DNA from: Pseudomonas sp. v388
Lineage (GTDB): Bacteria > Pseudomonadota > Gammaproteobacteria > Pseudomonadales > Pseudomonadaceae
Assembly: GCF_003935425.1 (NCBI RefSeq)
Contig: NZ_RHQN01000010.1
Span: 158,232-222,231, forward strand
DNA length: 64,000 nt
Direction of reading: 5' to 3'
The stretch's first letter is position 1. Each line of letters opens with the position of its first letter. This document shows, in pieces, positions 36,211 through 45,611 of this stretch. The notes under the pieces are model-generated. The model was given only the letters and a program-made list of their open reading frames with translations, was not told the origin of the DNA and searched no databases. Position numbers and translations under genes: made by a program.

Positions 36211-38214
36211 TCAGCGCGGGGCTTTCTGCCGCGCGGTCTTGAGCAGGTCAGCCGGGGTGATGTGGCCGACCACCTGCGCCGCCGCGCTGCCCGGCAACGG
36301 CAGGTCGAGGATGTGGCCCTTCATCTTGCCCACCACATGCATCTCGCACGGCTTGCAGTCGAATTTCAGGGTCAGCACTTCGTCGCCCTGAATCAACTGC
36401 ATCGGCGCAACCTTGGTACGCACGCCAGTCACGCCCTTGGCCTGTTTCGGGCACAGGTTGAACGAGAAGCGCAGGCAGTGCTTGGTGATCATCACCGGCA
36501 CTTCGCCCAGTTCCTCGTGGGCCTCGTAGGCCGCGTCGATCAACTGCACGCCGTGGCGATGGTAGAAATCCCGTGCCTTCTGGTTGTAGACGTTGGCCAG
36601 GAACGACAAGTGCGAGTCGGGGTACACCGGCGGCGGACTGGTCTCGGCCTTGCGCCCACCGCGTGGATGCGCCTTGACCCGCGCTTCGGTCAGCGCCTCG
36701 ATGGCATCACGGCGCAGCGCCTTGAGCTGGGAGTTGGGCACAAAGAACGCCTGCGGGGCATCCAGCTTCACGCCTTGGGCGTGATAGATGGTGGTGCCCA
36801 GCTGGGTGAGCAGGTCGCGCAGCTGATCCAGCGCCTGCGCCGGCTTGTTGGCCGCGCCGAACGGACCGTCCAGTTGCACCGTGACACACACGCCTTCTTC
36901 GCTGGTGGCGTTCAGGGTCAGGCGATCTTCACGCAGCTCGGCCTGCCACTGAATGCCGATCCGGCGTTCGGCGGAGGTGCGCAGCAAGGCCTGCTGCCAG
37001 TTGTGATCCAGGTTGCGGTTCAGCGGGTGGTTGGGCCGCAGGCGCGACAGGTCGGCCGGCATTTCGTTGGGCTCGACGCGATAGCGCCAGCGTTTCTCGC
37101 CGTCTTCCTCGAACTCGCCCTTGAGTTCGGCGATGTTGGCGCGGAAACCCACCACTTCACGTTTGATCAATACATTCAGGCCGTCGCCATTGGACAGCGG
37201 CTCATGGGTCACGGCGATGAAATCGCGCTTGCCCAGTTTTTCCACCGAACCCACCGGCAGGCCGGTAAAGGTCGGGGTGTCGAACGCGCCGATATCGACC
37301 TTGCGGTCGGTGACGAAGTAATCGGTGCTGCCACGGTGGAAAGTCTTTTCCGGGTCTGGCACGAAGAAGTGCGCCGTACGGCCGCTGGAAGCGCGGGCCA
37401 GGTCCGGGCGGTCTTCAAGGATTTCGTCCAGGCGCTGGCGGTAGTAAGCGGTGATGTTCTTCACATAGCTGACATCCTTGTAGCGGCCTTCGATCTTGAA
37501 CGAACGCACGCCGGCTTCGACCAGCGCACGCAGGTTGGCGCTCTGGTTGTTGTCCTTCATCGACAGCAGGTGCTTTTCGAACGCCACCACCCGACCCTGA
37601 TCATCTTTCAGCGTGTACGGCAGGCGGCAGGCCTGGGAGCAGTCACCACGGTTGGCGCTGCGGCCGTTCTGCGCGTGGGAGATGTTGCACTGGCCGGAGA
37701 ACGCCACGCACAACGCGCCATGGATGAAGAACTCGATGGCGGCGTCGGTGGCGTCGGAAATTTCGCGGATTTCCTGCAGGTTCAGCTCGCGGGCCAAGAC
37801 CAGTTGCGAAAAACCGGCCTGATCGAGAAATCTGGCCCGGCCCAGGGTGCGGATGTCGGTCTGGGTGCTGGCGTGCAGCTCGATGGGCGGAATGTCCAGG
37901 TCCATGACGCCCAGATCCTGCACGATCAATGCATCCACGCCTGCGTCGTAGAGCTGGTGGATCAGTTTGCGTGCCGGTTCCAGTTCGTCGTCGTGCAGGA
38001 TGGTGTTGAGGGTGGTGAACACCCGCGCGTGGTAGCGACGAGCGAAGGTCACCAGCTCGGCGATATCGCTCACCTCGTTGCAGGCGTTGTGCCGCGCGCC
38101 GAAGCTCGGCCCGCCGATATAGATGGCATCGGCGCCATGCAGGATGGCCTCGCGAGCAATGCTCACATCACGGGCGGGGCTGAGCAATTCCAGGTGGTGC
38201 TTGGGTAACGACAT
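36211..38214 (-). CDS. rlhA: 23S rRNA 5-hydroxycytidine C2501 synthase (U32 peptidase family)
   Basis: 667 aa, the length of RlhA (YdcP), larger than TrhP or UbiU/V relatives. Begins HHLELLSPARDVSIAREAILHGADAIYIGGPSFGAR, typical of the U32 family, and contains the cysteine cluster region GALCVAFSGQCNISHAQNGRSANRGDCSQACRLPY that binds the Fe-S cluster. The C-terminal DUF3656-like extension distinguishes RlhA; it ends with GEVPVMITKHCLRFSFNLCP and CKPCEMHVVGKM. It hydroxylates C2501 of 23S rRNA with prephenate and iron. It is monocistronic, and no regulatory sequence is evident. Confidence 0.9.
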   Translation of the reverse strand: MSLPKHHLELLSPARDVSIAREAILHGADAIYIGGPSFGARHNACNEVSDIAELVTFARRYHARVFTTLNTILHDDELEPARKLIHQLYDAGVDALIVQDLGVMDLDIPPIELHASTQTDIRTLGRARFLDQAGFSQLVLARELNLQEIREISDATDAAIEFFIHGALCVAFSGQCNISHAQNGRSANRGDCSQACRLPYTLKDDQGRVVAFEKHLLSMKDNNQSANLRALVEAGVRSFKIEGRYKDVSYVKNITAYYRQRLDEILEDRPDLARASSGRTAHFFVPDPEKTFHRGSTDYFVTDRKVDIGAFDTPTFTGLPVGSVEKLGKRDFIAVTHEPLSNGDGLNVLIKREVVGFRANIAELKGEFEEDGEKRWRYRVEPNEMPADLSRLRPNHPLNRNLDHNWQQALLRTSAERRIGIQWQAELREDRLTLNATSEEGVCVTVQLDGPFGAANKPAQALDQLRDLLTQLGTTIYHAQGVKLDAPQAFFVPNSQLKALRRDAIEALTEARVKAHPRGGRKAETSPPPVYPDSHLSFLANVYNQKARDFYHRHGVQLIDAAYEAHEELGEVPVMITKHCLRFSFNLCPKQAKGVTGVRTKVAPMQLIQGDEVLTLKFDCKPCEMHVVGKMKGHILDLPLPGSAAAQVVGHITPADLLKTARQKAPR

Positions 38215-38418
38215 GGCAAACGGAATCCGACGGCGGGCAAAGCGCGCATTGTAGTGTCAGCCGGCGAGGGACGCACGCCTGTTGATGTGCCATTCGGCTC
38301 GACGGGCCGTGCAATCGTGCGATAGATGGCGGCCGGTCGTCGCTTTGGAGGATAATCGGCGGCCTTATCTCCCGCTGATCGACGATTGACGGGGCAATTC
38401 GAACAAAAGGTGAGTCCG

Positions 38419-39120
38419 ATGGTAAAAGCACGACCGCGCCCGGCGGTGAATGGTGTCGCCTCCGCTGATCGAGTCCTGACGGTGCTGACCGCATTCAGGA
38501 TCGGTGACACCTCACTGAGCCTGGTTGAGCTGGCCGAGCGTACCGGGTTGAACAAGAGCACCATCATGCGTCTGATGGTGTCACTGGAAAACCACGGGAT
38601 GATCAACCGCATGGCGGATGGTCGCTATCAGTTGGCCAGTGAAGTCATGCGCCTCAATGCGGTCTATCAGGATGCGCTGGATCTGGAGCGCCATGTCATG
38701 CCGCTGCTGCATTACCTGACCGAGGAAACCGGCGAGACCGCTTCTTTTTATGTACGCCACGGTGCCTATCGCCTGTGCCAGTATCGGGTGAACTCGCCGC
38801 ACCGGCTGCGCCTGCACCTGCAACCCGGGGACATGCGCCCGATGGACGACGCCGCCGGCGCCCAGGCGCTGCGCACGCCGTTCGACAAGGGTTTCGAGCT
38901 CGCCACGCCGTTCTATTCCTGCGGGGCGACCGACCCGCATGCCGCCTCGATGGCGTTGCCGGTCTACGGTGCGCAGCAGGAACTGGTCGGTGCGCTGGTG
39001 GTGTCGGGTCCGGCAAGCCGCCTGAGTGAGCAGCGAGCCCAGTCGTTGCAGCGGGTACTCTACGATTCGGCGCAGAACCTGATGCGCAGCCTGGGTTACA
39101 AACCGCAACCCAAGGCCTGA
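38419..39120 (+). CDS. IclR-family transcriptional regulator
   Basis: 233 aa from ATG 38419 with AAAAGGTGAG upstream. The N-terminal winged helix spans ~residues 15-80 (SADRVLTVLTAF...LSLVELAERTGLNKSTIMRLMVSLENHGMI), and the effector domain follows (YLTEETGETASFYVRHGAYRLCQYRVN; C-terminal SMALPVYGAQQELVGALVVSGPASRL). It lies near a transporter/dehydrogenase set and an RraA-like aldolase, and the divergent promoter region (41600-41822) carries repeated TGAAA-N5-TTTCA palindromes that are good candidates for its operators. It likely controls that small catabolic locus. Confidence 0.9.
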   Translation: MVKARPRPAVNGVASADRVLTVLTAFRIGDTSLSLVELAERTGLNKSTIMRLMVSLENHGMINRMADGRYQLASEVMRLNAVYQDALDLERHVMPLLHYLTEETGETASFYVRHGAYRLCQYRVNSPHRLRLHLQPGDMRPMDDAAGAQALRTPFDKGFELATPFYSCGATDPHAASMALPVYGAQQELVGALVVSGPASRLSEQRAQSLQRVLYDSAQNLMRSLGYKPQPKA

Positions 39121-39124
39121 AAAC

Positions 39125-39169
39125 GCGCTTGCCCGCGAGGTCGACGATCACGACCTCGCGGGCAAGCGC
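39125..39169. terminator. 19-bp perfect-stem hairpin between convergent genes
   Basis: Arms 39125-39143 and 39151-39169 are exact reverse complements, with loop ACGATCA. It separates the IclR gene (stop 39120) and the MFS gene (stop 39188). The arms contain GCTTGCCCGCGAGG, a REP-like core. T-runs are missing, so it may be a REP-derived convergent terminator. Confidence 0.6.
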
Positions 39170-39187
39170 TGTTGCGGTGCTGTAGCG

Positions 39188-40516
39188 TCAACTGGCGTTC
39201 AGCGGTTTGGCCTGCGGGCTTTCCTCCGGCTGACGCTTGCGGCCCATGATCACCACCATCACCCCACCCAGCGCGCACAGCGCAGCCAGCGGCATCAGGG
39301 CCAGGGAATGACTTCCCGAGGCGTCATGAATCGCGCCGTACACGTTGACCATCAAGCCGCCGCCGATCAGGTTGGCCATCGCGCCGATGGCCGCCAGTCC
39401 CGCCGCGGCGGTGGAAGGCGACAGCCAGCCGGACGCCAGCGCCCAGAACGGACCTTTCATGGAGTAAGCGCCGACCAGCACGAGGCTGAGCATGATCACG
39501 GTGAGTGCAAGGCTGGTGGTGAACAAAGTCATCAGCAAGCCGGCGGCGATCAACAGCAGGGTACATGCCGTGTGCCAGCGGCGTTCGCCGCTGCGGTCCG
39601 AGCTTCTGCCCCAGAGGATCATCATCACCGACGCCAGGCCATAGGGAATCGCGTTCACCAGGCCGATTTCCATGGAACTGAGCCCGAACGACCTGAGCAG
39701 TTGCGGACCCCAGACGCTCAAGGTACTGCCGGCCGCCGACGCGCCGGAGTAGATCAGCGCCATGATCCAGATGTCCTTGTGCCGCAACAGCTTCCACAGC
39801 GACATGTGGCCGATGGCCGTCTTGCGGCCGCGTTCTTGCGCCAGACGCTGGACCAGCCAATTACGTTGCTCGTCGCTCAGCCACTTGGCCTGCTCCGGCT
39901 TGTCGGTCAGCACGAACAGGCACGCGATGCCCAGCAGCACCGCGGGAATGCCTTCCAGAATGAACAACCAGTGCCAGCCGCGCATCCCGTACCAGCCGTC
40001 CAGGCTCAGCAGCAGGCCGGATAGCGGCGAACCAATGAAGTTGGCGGCGGGGATCGCGACCATGAAGATCGCCACCATGCGCCCTCTATACGCCGACGGC
40101 AGCCAATAGGTGAGGTACAGCAGCACGCCGGGGAAAAAGCCTGCCTCGGCCGCGCCCAGCAGAAAGCGCATCACGTACAGCGAATTGGCGCCCTGAACGA
40201 ACGCGGTGCCCGCGGAAATCAGGCCCCAGGTGATCATGATCCGGGCGATCCAAATCCTCGCGCCGAATTTCTGCATGGCCAGGTTGCTGGGGACTTCGAC
40301 CAGGAAGTAGGCAAAGAAGAACAGGCTGCTGGCGAAGCCGAACACCTTGGCCGACAGGGCCAGGTCTTCGTTCATTTGCAGTGAGGCCATGCCGATGTTG
40401 CCACGGTCAATGATCGCAATCAGGTAGCAGACGATCAGGAAGGGCAGCAGGCGCCAGGCCACCCGGTGCATGGTCTTGCGTTCGAGCTCGCTGATCTGCT
40501 CAGTGGCTGATGTCAT
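39188..40516 (-). CDS. MFS transporter, anion:cation symporter (ACS) family
   Basis: 442 aa with 12 hydrophobic segments. ACS markers are VCYLIAIIDRGNIGMASLQMNEDL, LAMQKFGARIWIARIMITWGLISAGTAFVQGANSLYVMRFLLGAAEAGFFPGVLLYLTYWLPSAYRGRMVAIFM and the loop KPEQAKWLSDEQRNWL. Likely imports an organic anion. It follows the hydroxyacid dehydrogenase gene by 68 bp on the same strand, so both are probably expressed from the operator region near 41670, under IclR control. Confidence 0.88.
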   Translation of the reverse strand: MTSATEQISELERKTMHRVAWRLLPFLIVCYLIAIIDRGNIGMASLQMNEDLALSAKVFGFASSLFFFAYFLVEVPSNLAMQKFGARIWIARIMITWGLISAGTAFVQGANSLYVMRFLLGAAEAGFFPGVLLYLTYWLPSAYRGRMVAIFMVAIPAANFIGSPLSGLLLSLDGWYGMRGWHWLFILEGIPAVLLGIACLFVLTDKPEQAKWLSDEQRNWLVQRLAQERGRKTAIGHMSLWKLLRHKDIWIMALIYSGASAAGSTLSVWGPQLLRSFGLSSMEIGLVNAIPYGLASVMMILWGRSSDRSGERRWHTACTLLLIAAGLLMTLFTTSLALTVIMLSLVLVGAYSMKGPFWALASGWLSPSTAAAGLAAIGAMANLIGGGLMVNVYGAIHDASGSHSLALMPLAALCALGGVMVVIMGRKRQPEESPQAKPLNAS

Positions 40517-40584
40517 GGGACTCTCCGTTGTTTTTCTTGTGGAGTGGTTTTTTTATGGCGTGACAGCGCTTGACCGTGGCCCCG

Positions 40585-41595
40585 TCAGGCGGGAACGCCC
40601 TGTTGGGCAGCGTCCTTGAACGTGTCCAGCAGGTGCCGGTTGACCACGCTGCGCGCATCCGGCGCGTTGCCGTCCCACAGGCCGATGATCTGTTGCAAGG
40701 CGAGCAACGCTACGCGATTGCGTGCTTCTGTCGTATTGGCGCCTACATGCGGCGTCGCCACCAGCGTCGGCAAGCCGAACAGCGGGCTGTCGGCGGGCAG
40801 CGGCTCGGGGTTGAACGTATCCAGGCCCACACCACCGATCTGCTGCTCGCCAAGGGCCTTGATCAGCGCGTCGGTGTCGATCAGTTCACCGCGCGCGGTG
40901 TTGATCAGAATGCTGCCGGGGCGCATGCGCTCGAACTGGGCCGCGCCGAACAGGTTGCGGTTGGTGTCGGTCAACGGGCAATGCAGGCTGATGATGTCGC
41001 AGTCGGCGAGCAAACGCTCGAATTCCTCTTCGCGCTCGACGTAATCCCGCTCCGGCAACTGCTTGAGGTAAGGGTCGTAGACCTTGACCTTCATCCGCAG
41101 CGGCGCCACCAGATCCATGAGGATGCCACCGATCGAGCCGAGGCCGACCAGACCCAGGGTCTTGCCGAACAATTCGATACCGTTGGCGGTGGCCTTGTCC
41201 CAGTGGCCATCGCGCATGCGCGCATCGAGCAGGGCGGTCTGGCGCGCCACGCTGAACATCAGGGCAAAGGCATGTTCGGCCACCGACTGGGCGTTGGCAC
41301 CCACCGCGATGGTGACCGGCACCCCACAAGCGGCTGCGGCCTGGATATCGATGGTGTCGTAGCCGACGCCGTGCTTGGCAATGATCGACAGCTTCGCTGA
41401 AGCCTGGATCATCTCGGCGGTCAGTTTCCCCTGGCGCACGATGATGGCGTCGGGCTGCTCGCGGCGAATGTTCGCCAGCAGTTCATCGGCCGGTGCATAG
41501 GGGGCGGTGGGGATCACCCTGATACCCCGGGCTTGAGCGAGGTTCATGGCTTCGGAGGCCAGCGCGGGGCCGGTCACCAGAATGGTACGAGTCAT
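40585..41595 (-). CDS. D-isomer-specific 2-hydroxyacid dehydrogenase
   Basis: 336 aa from MTRTILVTGPALASEAMN (M11 of the longest frame). Rossmann NAD-binding segment LGLVGLGSIGGILMDLVAPLRMKVKVYD, catalytic Arg in NTARGELIDTDALIKAL, Glu in the FNPEPLPADSPLF loop and His in TPHVGANTTEA are all present. Family members reduce 2-keto acids or oxidise 2-hydroxyacids with NAD(P). The gene is the first of a leftward pair with the ACS transporter, and it is divergent from the RraA-like aldolase across an operator-rich region. A role in catabolism of a hydroxyacid or sugar acid is inferred. Confidence 0.9.
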   Translation of the reverse strand: MTRTILVTGPALASEAMNLAQARGIRVIPTAPYAPADELLANIRREQPDAIIVRQGKLTAEMIQASAKLSIIAKHGVGYDTIDIQAAAACGVPVTIAVGANAQSVAEHAFALMFSVARQTALLDARMRDGHWDKATANGIELFGKTLGLVGLGSIGGILMDLVAPLRMKVKVYDPYLKQLPERDYVEREEEFERLLADCDIISLHCPLTDTNRNLFGAAQFERMRPGSILINTARGELIDTDALIKALGEQQIGGVGLDTFNPEPLPADSPLFGLPTLVATPHVGANTTEARNRVALLALQQIIGLWDGNAPDARSVVNRHLLDTFKDAAQQGVPA

Positions 41596-41667
41596 GGGCA
41601 CACCTTGTTTTTGTTGAGAGCTCATTGGCTTCGCATTCTTCGTTGCGAGTGCTTTACCCTAGCATAA

Positions 41668-41764
41668 TGAAACGGCATTTCAATAGTGCATTTTTTCGTA
41701 CGTTTTATTCCTGTAAATTGGGGTTGAAAGGCTGTTGATTGTTTCAAAATGAAATGCCATTCTG
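41668..41764. promoter_or_regulatory. Paired palindromic operators between divergent dehydrogenase and RraA genes
   Basis: Site 1, TGAAACGGCATTTCA (41668-41682), is a near-perfect palindrome. Site 2, TGAAATGCCATTCTG (41750-41764), is its inverted relative; the two share AATGGCATTTCA-type sequence. TTTCAAAATGAAA overlaps site 2 at 41742. The symmetry and spacing suit an IclR-type dimer-of-dimers bound at a shared promoter. Confidence 0.6.
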
Positions 41765-41822
41765 AAAAAAACTCGCTCATTACGCGAGACGTTCCCCAAC
41801 AAGACCAAAAGAGGAAGGGCAG

Positions 41823-42497
41823 ATGAGCATTGGATTTCGAGTGCAGAAAGCCGCGCGTAAAGTCAGCGCGCAATGGGTCGCCCGCTACCGTGAAGTACCG
41901 GTGGCGAACGTCAGCGATTCGATGAACCGCATGACCGCAGGCGGCGCCCGGTTGCGACCGATGCACAAGCACGGCGTGCTGGCCGGCCCGGCGCTGACCG
42001 TCAAGGCTCGCCCAGGGGACAACCTGATGCTGCATTACGCACTGGATATCGCCGAGCCGGGCGACGTGATCGTGGTGGATGCAGGCGGGGACCTGACCAA
42101 CGCGCTGATCGGCGAAATGATGGTGGCCTATGCCCTCAAGCGTGGGGTCGCCGGTATCGTCATCAATGGCGCGATCCGTGACGCCGGCAGCATCGGCGCC
42201 GGCGAGTTTCCGCTGTTCGCCGCCGGTATTTCCCATCGCGGCCCCTACAAGGATGGGCCGGGTGAAATCAACGTAGCCATCGCCATCGACGGCATGGTGA
42301 TCGAACCGGGCGATCTGGTGATCGGCGATGAGGACGGGTTGCTTTGCGTGCCGTTCGATCAGGTCGCCGAGGTCTTCGACCGCGCCCAGGCCAAACACGC
42401 GGCGGAACAGAAACAGCTGGAGCAGATCGCTCAAGGCGAGAACGACCGTTCGTGGGTACTTGAAAGCCTGAAGAAAAAGGGCTGTTCACTGGCGTAG
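41823..42497 (+). CDS. RraA/HMG-aldolase-family protein
   Basis: 224 aa of the RraA-like fold, including 4-hydroxy-4-methyl-2-oxoglutarate/4-carboxy-4-hydroxy-2-oxoadipate aldolases. The signature VVVDAGGDLTNALIGEMMVAYALKRGVAGIVINGAIRDA contains the aldolase-type GGDL...GE...G-IRD block with the Arg-Asp pair that binds metal and oxaloacetate. A lyase acting on a branched hydroxy keto acid is more likely than an RNase E inhibitor. It is divergent from the hydroxyacid dehydrogenase, with an AGAGGAAGGG ribosome site upstream. Together with the MFS transporter and IclR gene it forms a self-contained locus. Confidence 0.87.
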   Translation: MSIGFRVQKAARKVSAQWVARYREVPVANVSDSMNRMTAGGARLRPMHKHGVLAGPALTVKARPGDNLMLHYALDIAEPGDVIVVDAGGDLTNALIGEMMVAYALKRGVAGIVINGAIRDAGSIGAGEFPLFAAGISHRGPYKDGPGEINVAIAIDGMVIEPGDLVIGDEDGLLCVPFDQVAEVFDRAQAKHAAEQKQLEQIAQGENDRSWVLESLKKKGCSLA

Positions 42498-42599
42498 AGC
42501 CACCGAACCTTTGTCTGGGAGCGGACCTGTCCGCGCTGGGGCCATTACCTCCACAACGCCGATGGCGCCTGAAGCGAAGGCTTCGCGTCGAGCAGGGTT

Positions 42600-43415
42600 C
42601 TACAGTGGGCGCAAACGCAGTAGGCGAGCACCGTCATGAGGGTCGGTCAGCCAGCGCCCTTCAACACCGAAAGTGGTGCGCAGGCGGTCTGGAGTCAGTA
42701 CCTCGAAAGGTGCTCCCAGAGCCACCAGCCGGCCTTTTTCCATCACCCCGACCCGGTCGCATTCCAGCGCCTGGTTGAGGTCGTGCAGGGCAATCACCGT
42801 GGTGATCGGCAAGGCCCTGATCAGGCCCAGGATGGTCAGCTGATGATGGATGTCCAGATGGTTGGTGGGTTCGTCCAGCAGCAGGATCTGCGGCCTTTGC
42901 GCCAGGGCGCGGGCAATGTGGGCGCGTTGGCGTTCACCACCGGAAAGGGTCTGCCAGAACCGGTCGCGCAGATGCAGCAGGCCGACATCTTCCAGCGCCT
43001 GATGGACGATGGCGTCGTCGGTTGCGCTCCATGGCGTCAGGGCTGACAGCCACGGCGTACGGCCCAGCTCCACGGCATCCAGCACCCGGATGCTGTCGCT
43101 GGTCTCGGCCTGTTGTTCGACCACCGCCAGCAGGCGGGCGATATCACGCCGCTTCAGGCTTGCCAAGGCGTGGCCGTCGAGGTGGACGTCGCCGTGGGTC
43201 GGCGTCTGGATGCCGGACAGCAGTTTGAGCAGGGTCGACTTGCCCGAACCATTGGGGCCGACGATGCCCAGGGTTTCCCCGGGCGTGATGCTCAGGCTGA
43301 CGTCCTGCAACAGCGGCTGGCCCTTGACGCTGTAGGCCAGGCCCGAGCCGCTCAGCGCCGAGCAGGCGACGACTGGACTGCCGGCCTCGATGTCTTGCGG
43401 TGTGTAGGCATTCAT
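42600..43415 (-). CDS. ABC transporter ATP-binding protein, FecE/BtuD-like
   Basis: 271 aa from MNAYTPQ. Contains Walker A GPNGSGKST, the signature LSGGERQRAHIARALAQ and Walker B ILLLDEPTNHLDIHH, all of the iron/cobalamin importer subfamily. The start overlaps the permease stop by 4 bp (ATGA). With the permease and binding protein behind a cobalamin riboswitch it most likely energises corrinoid uptake (BtuD role). The cognate outer-membrane receptor is not in the window. Confidence 0.9.
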   Translation of the reverse strand: MNAYTPQDIEAGSPVVACSALSGSGLAYSVKGQPLLQDVSLSITPGETLGIVGPNGSGKSTLLKLLSGIQTPTHGDVHLDGHALASLKRRDIARLLAVVEQQAETSDSIRVLDAVELGRTPWLSALTPWSATDDAIVHQALEDVGLLHLRDRFWQTLSGGERQRAHIARALAQRPQILLLDEPTNHLDIHHQLTILGLIRALPITTVIALHDLNQALECDRVGVMEKGRLVALGAPFEVLTPDRLRTTFGVEGRWLTDPHDGARLLRLRPL

Positions 43416-44434
43416 CGCATGGACTTCCCGCGTACCAGAATCAGGGCGAATACCGGCGCGCCCACCAGGGCGGTGATCACGCCGATGGGCAAGGTCTGGC
43501 CCTTGATCAGCGTGCGCGATATCACATCCGCCGCAATCAGGAACAGCGCGCCGCACAGGGCGCTGATCGGCACCAGTCGGGTATGGCGCACGCCCACCAG
43601 CATGCGCACGGCGTGCGGGATCACCAGCCCGACGAAACCGATGGAGCCGACGATCGAGACCATCACTGCGGTGACCAGCGCGGCGCAGGCGATCAACACA
43701 ATCTGCACCCGGCGCACCGGAATACCGAGCGACGCCGCCGAATCACTGCCGAAAATGAACGCGTCCAGCGCGCGGCGATACCACATGCACACGACCAGCC
43801 CCAACAGCACCACCGGCACCGCCAGCCACACCGAATGCCAGCGCACGCCGCTGAGGTTGCCCAGCAGCCAGAACATGATCCCGCGGGCCTGCTCGGAGCT
43901 GGCGGACTTGGTGATCAGAAACGAGGTCAGGGCATTGAACAGCTGGGAACCGGCGATGCCGGCCAGAATGATGTGTCCGGCCGCCGTCGAACCCTGGGAC
44001 GAACGGGCGAGCAGGGCGACCAGGCTGAACGCCGCCACCGCGCCGACGAAGGCACCTGCCGACAGGGAAATCGCACCTGCGCCGAAGCCGACCACCGCCA
44101 CCAGCACCGCGCCGGTCGAGGCGCCGGCGGAGATCCCCAGCAGATAAGGGTCGGCCAGCGGGTTGCGCAGCAACGACTGCAACACCACCCCGGAAATCGC
44201 CAGCCCCGCACCGCAGGCGGCGGCGACGATGGCGCGGGTCAGCCGATAATTCCAGATGATGCCTTCATCGATGGGGTCGAGTAGGTAGCCCGCGCCCCAC
44301 AGTTTGTTGGCCAGGGTCTGGAGAATCACCTGCATGCTGATGTTGGTCTCACCAATGGCGGTGCCTGCCAGCACGGCCATCAGCAGCAATGCCGCGACCC
44401 AGAGTGAGTGTGCCAATGTCACCGATGACTTCAT
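43412..44434 (-). CDS. ABC transporter permease, FecCD/BtuC-like
   Basis: 340 aa with about ten transmembrane segments. It belongs to the FecCD/BtuC type of importer permease: GLAISGVVLQSLLRNPLADPYLLGISAGAS and SGVRWHSVW plus GFVGLVIPHAVRMLVGVRHTRLVP include the ATPase-coupling loop. Overlaps both neighbours by 4 bp, so translation of the three transporter genes is coupled. Cobalamin or a related corrinoid is the inferred substrate from the riboswitch. Confidence 0.92.
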   Translation of the reverse strand: MKSSVTLAHSLWVAALLLMAVLAGTAIGETNISMQVILQTLANKLWGAGYLLDPIDEGIIWNYRLTRAIVAAACGAGLAISGVVLQSLLRNPLADPYLLGISAGASTGAVLVAVVGFGAGAISLSAGAFVGAVAAFSLVALLARSSQGSTAAGHIILAGIAGSQLFNALTSFLITKSASSEQARGIMFWLLGNLSGVRWHSVWLAVPVVLLGLVVCMWYRRALDAFIFGSDSAASLGIPVRRVQIVLIACAALVTAVMVSIVGSIGFVGLVIPHAVRMLVGVRHTRLVPISALCGALFLIAADVISRTLIKGQTLPIGVITALVGAPVFALILVRGKSMR

Positions 44435-45444
44435 GGGGCTTTACTGAACCGGTCGGCCGCGGCGGCGAGTTCTTCGATGCCGGTGAACAGCCGCAGGCTG
44501 GCCTGCATGCCGTCGGCGTCGATGATCACGATGCGGTCATGCTTCACCGCATCCATGTTGCGAGTCACCGGGTCCGACTTGAGGAATTCGAGTTTCTTGC
44601 GGTAGTCGTCGGCCGGGAAGCGGCGGCGGTCCATGCGTGCGATCACCAGGATGTTGGGGTTGGCCTTGGCGATGGTTTCCCAGCCGACGGTCGGCCATTC
44701 CTCATCGGATTCGACGATGTTGCGCATGCCCAGGCTCTTGAGCATGAAGTCCGGAATTCCCTTGCGGCCGGCGACGTAGGGGTCGATGTCCAGATCGGCG
44801 CTGGAGAACCAGAACACCGCCGACACGTCCTTGTCATGGTTGCGCTTGACGTTGGCCAAGGCGGTTTTCAGACGTTCCTGAAGCTGGCCGATCAGTTGCC
44901 GGCCACGGTCCTGCACGTCGAAAATCTGTGCCAGCTGCTCGATGCTCTTGTAGATGGACTCGATGCGGAACGGCTCCAGGCGCGTGCCGTCGGCGCCCAC
45001 CAGATTGTCCTTGCCTTCACAGTCCGACGGCATGATGTAGGTCGGGATCTTGAGGTCATGAAATTGCTGGCGGGTGCCGACCACGCCCTGCGCGCCGACC
45101 ATCCATTCCAGCTGCACGGCCACCAGCCCCGGACGCTTGCCGATCACCGATTCGAAGCTGGGGTCGTTATCGGCCAGACGCTCTACCTTGTCGTTCTGCG
45201 CCTTGAATTGCGGCAGCACGTCGTTGAACCACAGCGAGGTTCCGCCCAGGCGGTCGCCCAGCCCCAGTTCGTAGAGCATTTCAGTGCCGGCTTGACCGAT
45301 GGTCACTGCCTTGACGGGTGCCTGCGTAAAGGTCAGGGGCAGGCCGCAGTTTTCCAGCGTCAGCGGATACCGGGTCGGTTCGGCGGCGCAGAGCGTGGAA
45401 AGGCCAAGGGCGGTGATCAGTGTGGCTAGACGCGGCAACGACAT
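44431..45444 (-). CDS. ABC transporter substrate-binding protein, BtuF/FecB-like
   Basis: 337 aa from MSLPRLATLITALGLSTLCAAE, a signal peptide without a lipobox, and AAAGGAGAT upstream. Longer frames run back into the riboswitch. Class III binding protein: KAVTIGQAGTEMLYELGLGDRLGGTS, QLEWMVGA, IVESDEEWPTVGWETIAKANPNILVIARMDRR. The first gene of the transporter operon; the riboswitch upstream points to cobalamin as ligand. Confidence 0.9.
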   Translation of the reverse strand: MSLPRLATLITALGLSTLCAAEPTRYPLTLENCGLPLTFTQAPVKAVTIGQAGTEMLYELGLGDRLGGTSLWFNDVLPQFKAQNDKVERLADNDPSFESVIGKRPGLVAVQLEWMVGAQGVVGTRQQFHDLKIPTYIMPSDCEGKDNLVGADGTRLEPFRIESIYKSIEQLAQIFDVQDRGRQLIGQLQERLKTALANVKRNHDKDVSAVFWFSSADLDIDPYVAGRKGIPDFMLKSLGMRNIVESDEEWPTVGWETIAKANPNILVIARMDRRRFPADDYRKKLEFLKSDPVTRNMDAVKHDRIVIIDADGMQASLRLFTGIEELAAAADRFSKAP

Positions 45445-45611
45445 GAAATGCGATCTCCTTTCGTACGTGTGCAAGGCGCAAGGTACTTGCAGGAAACACA
45501 CCCCGGCTCGCCGCTGACGCCACCGGAACGGAGCAGGGCAATGCAAGGCACGCAGAGAAGGCGTGCGCGGATGTCCTTCCCGGACACCCCGCCGGTTAGT
45601 GTTGTGCAGCA

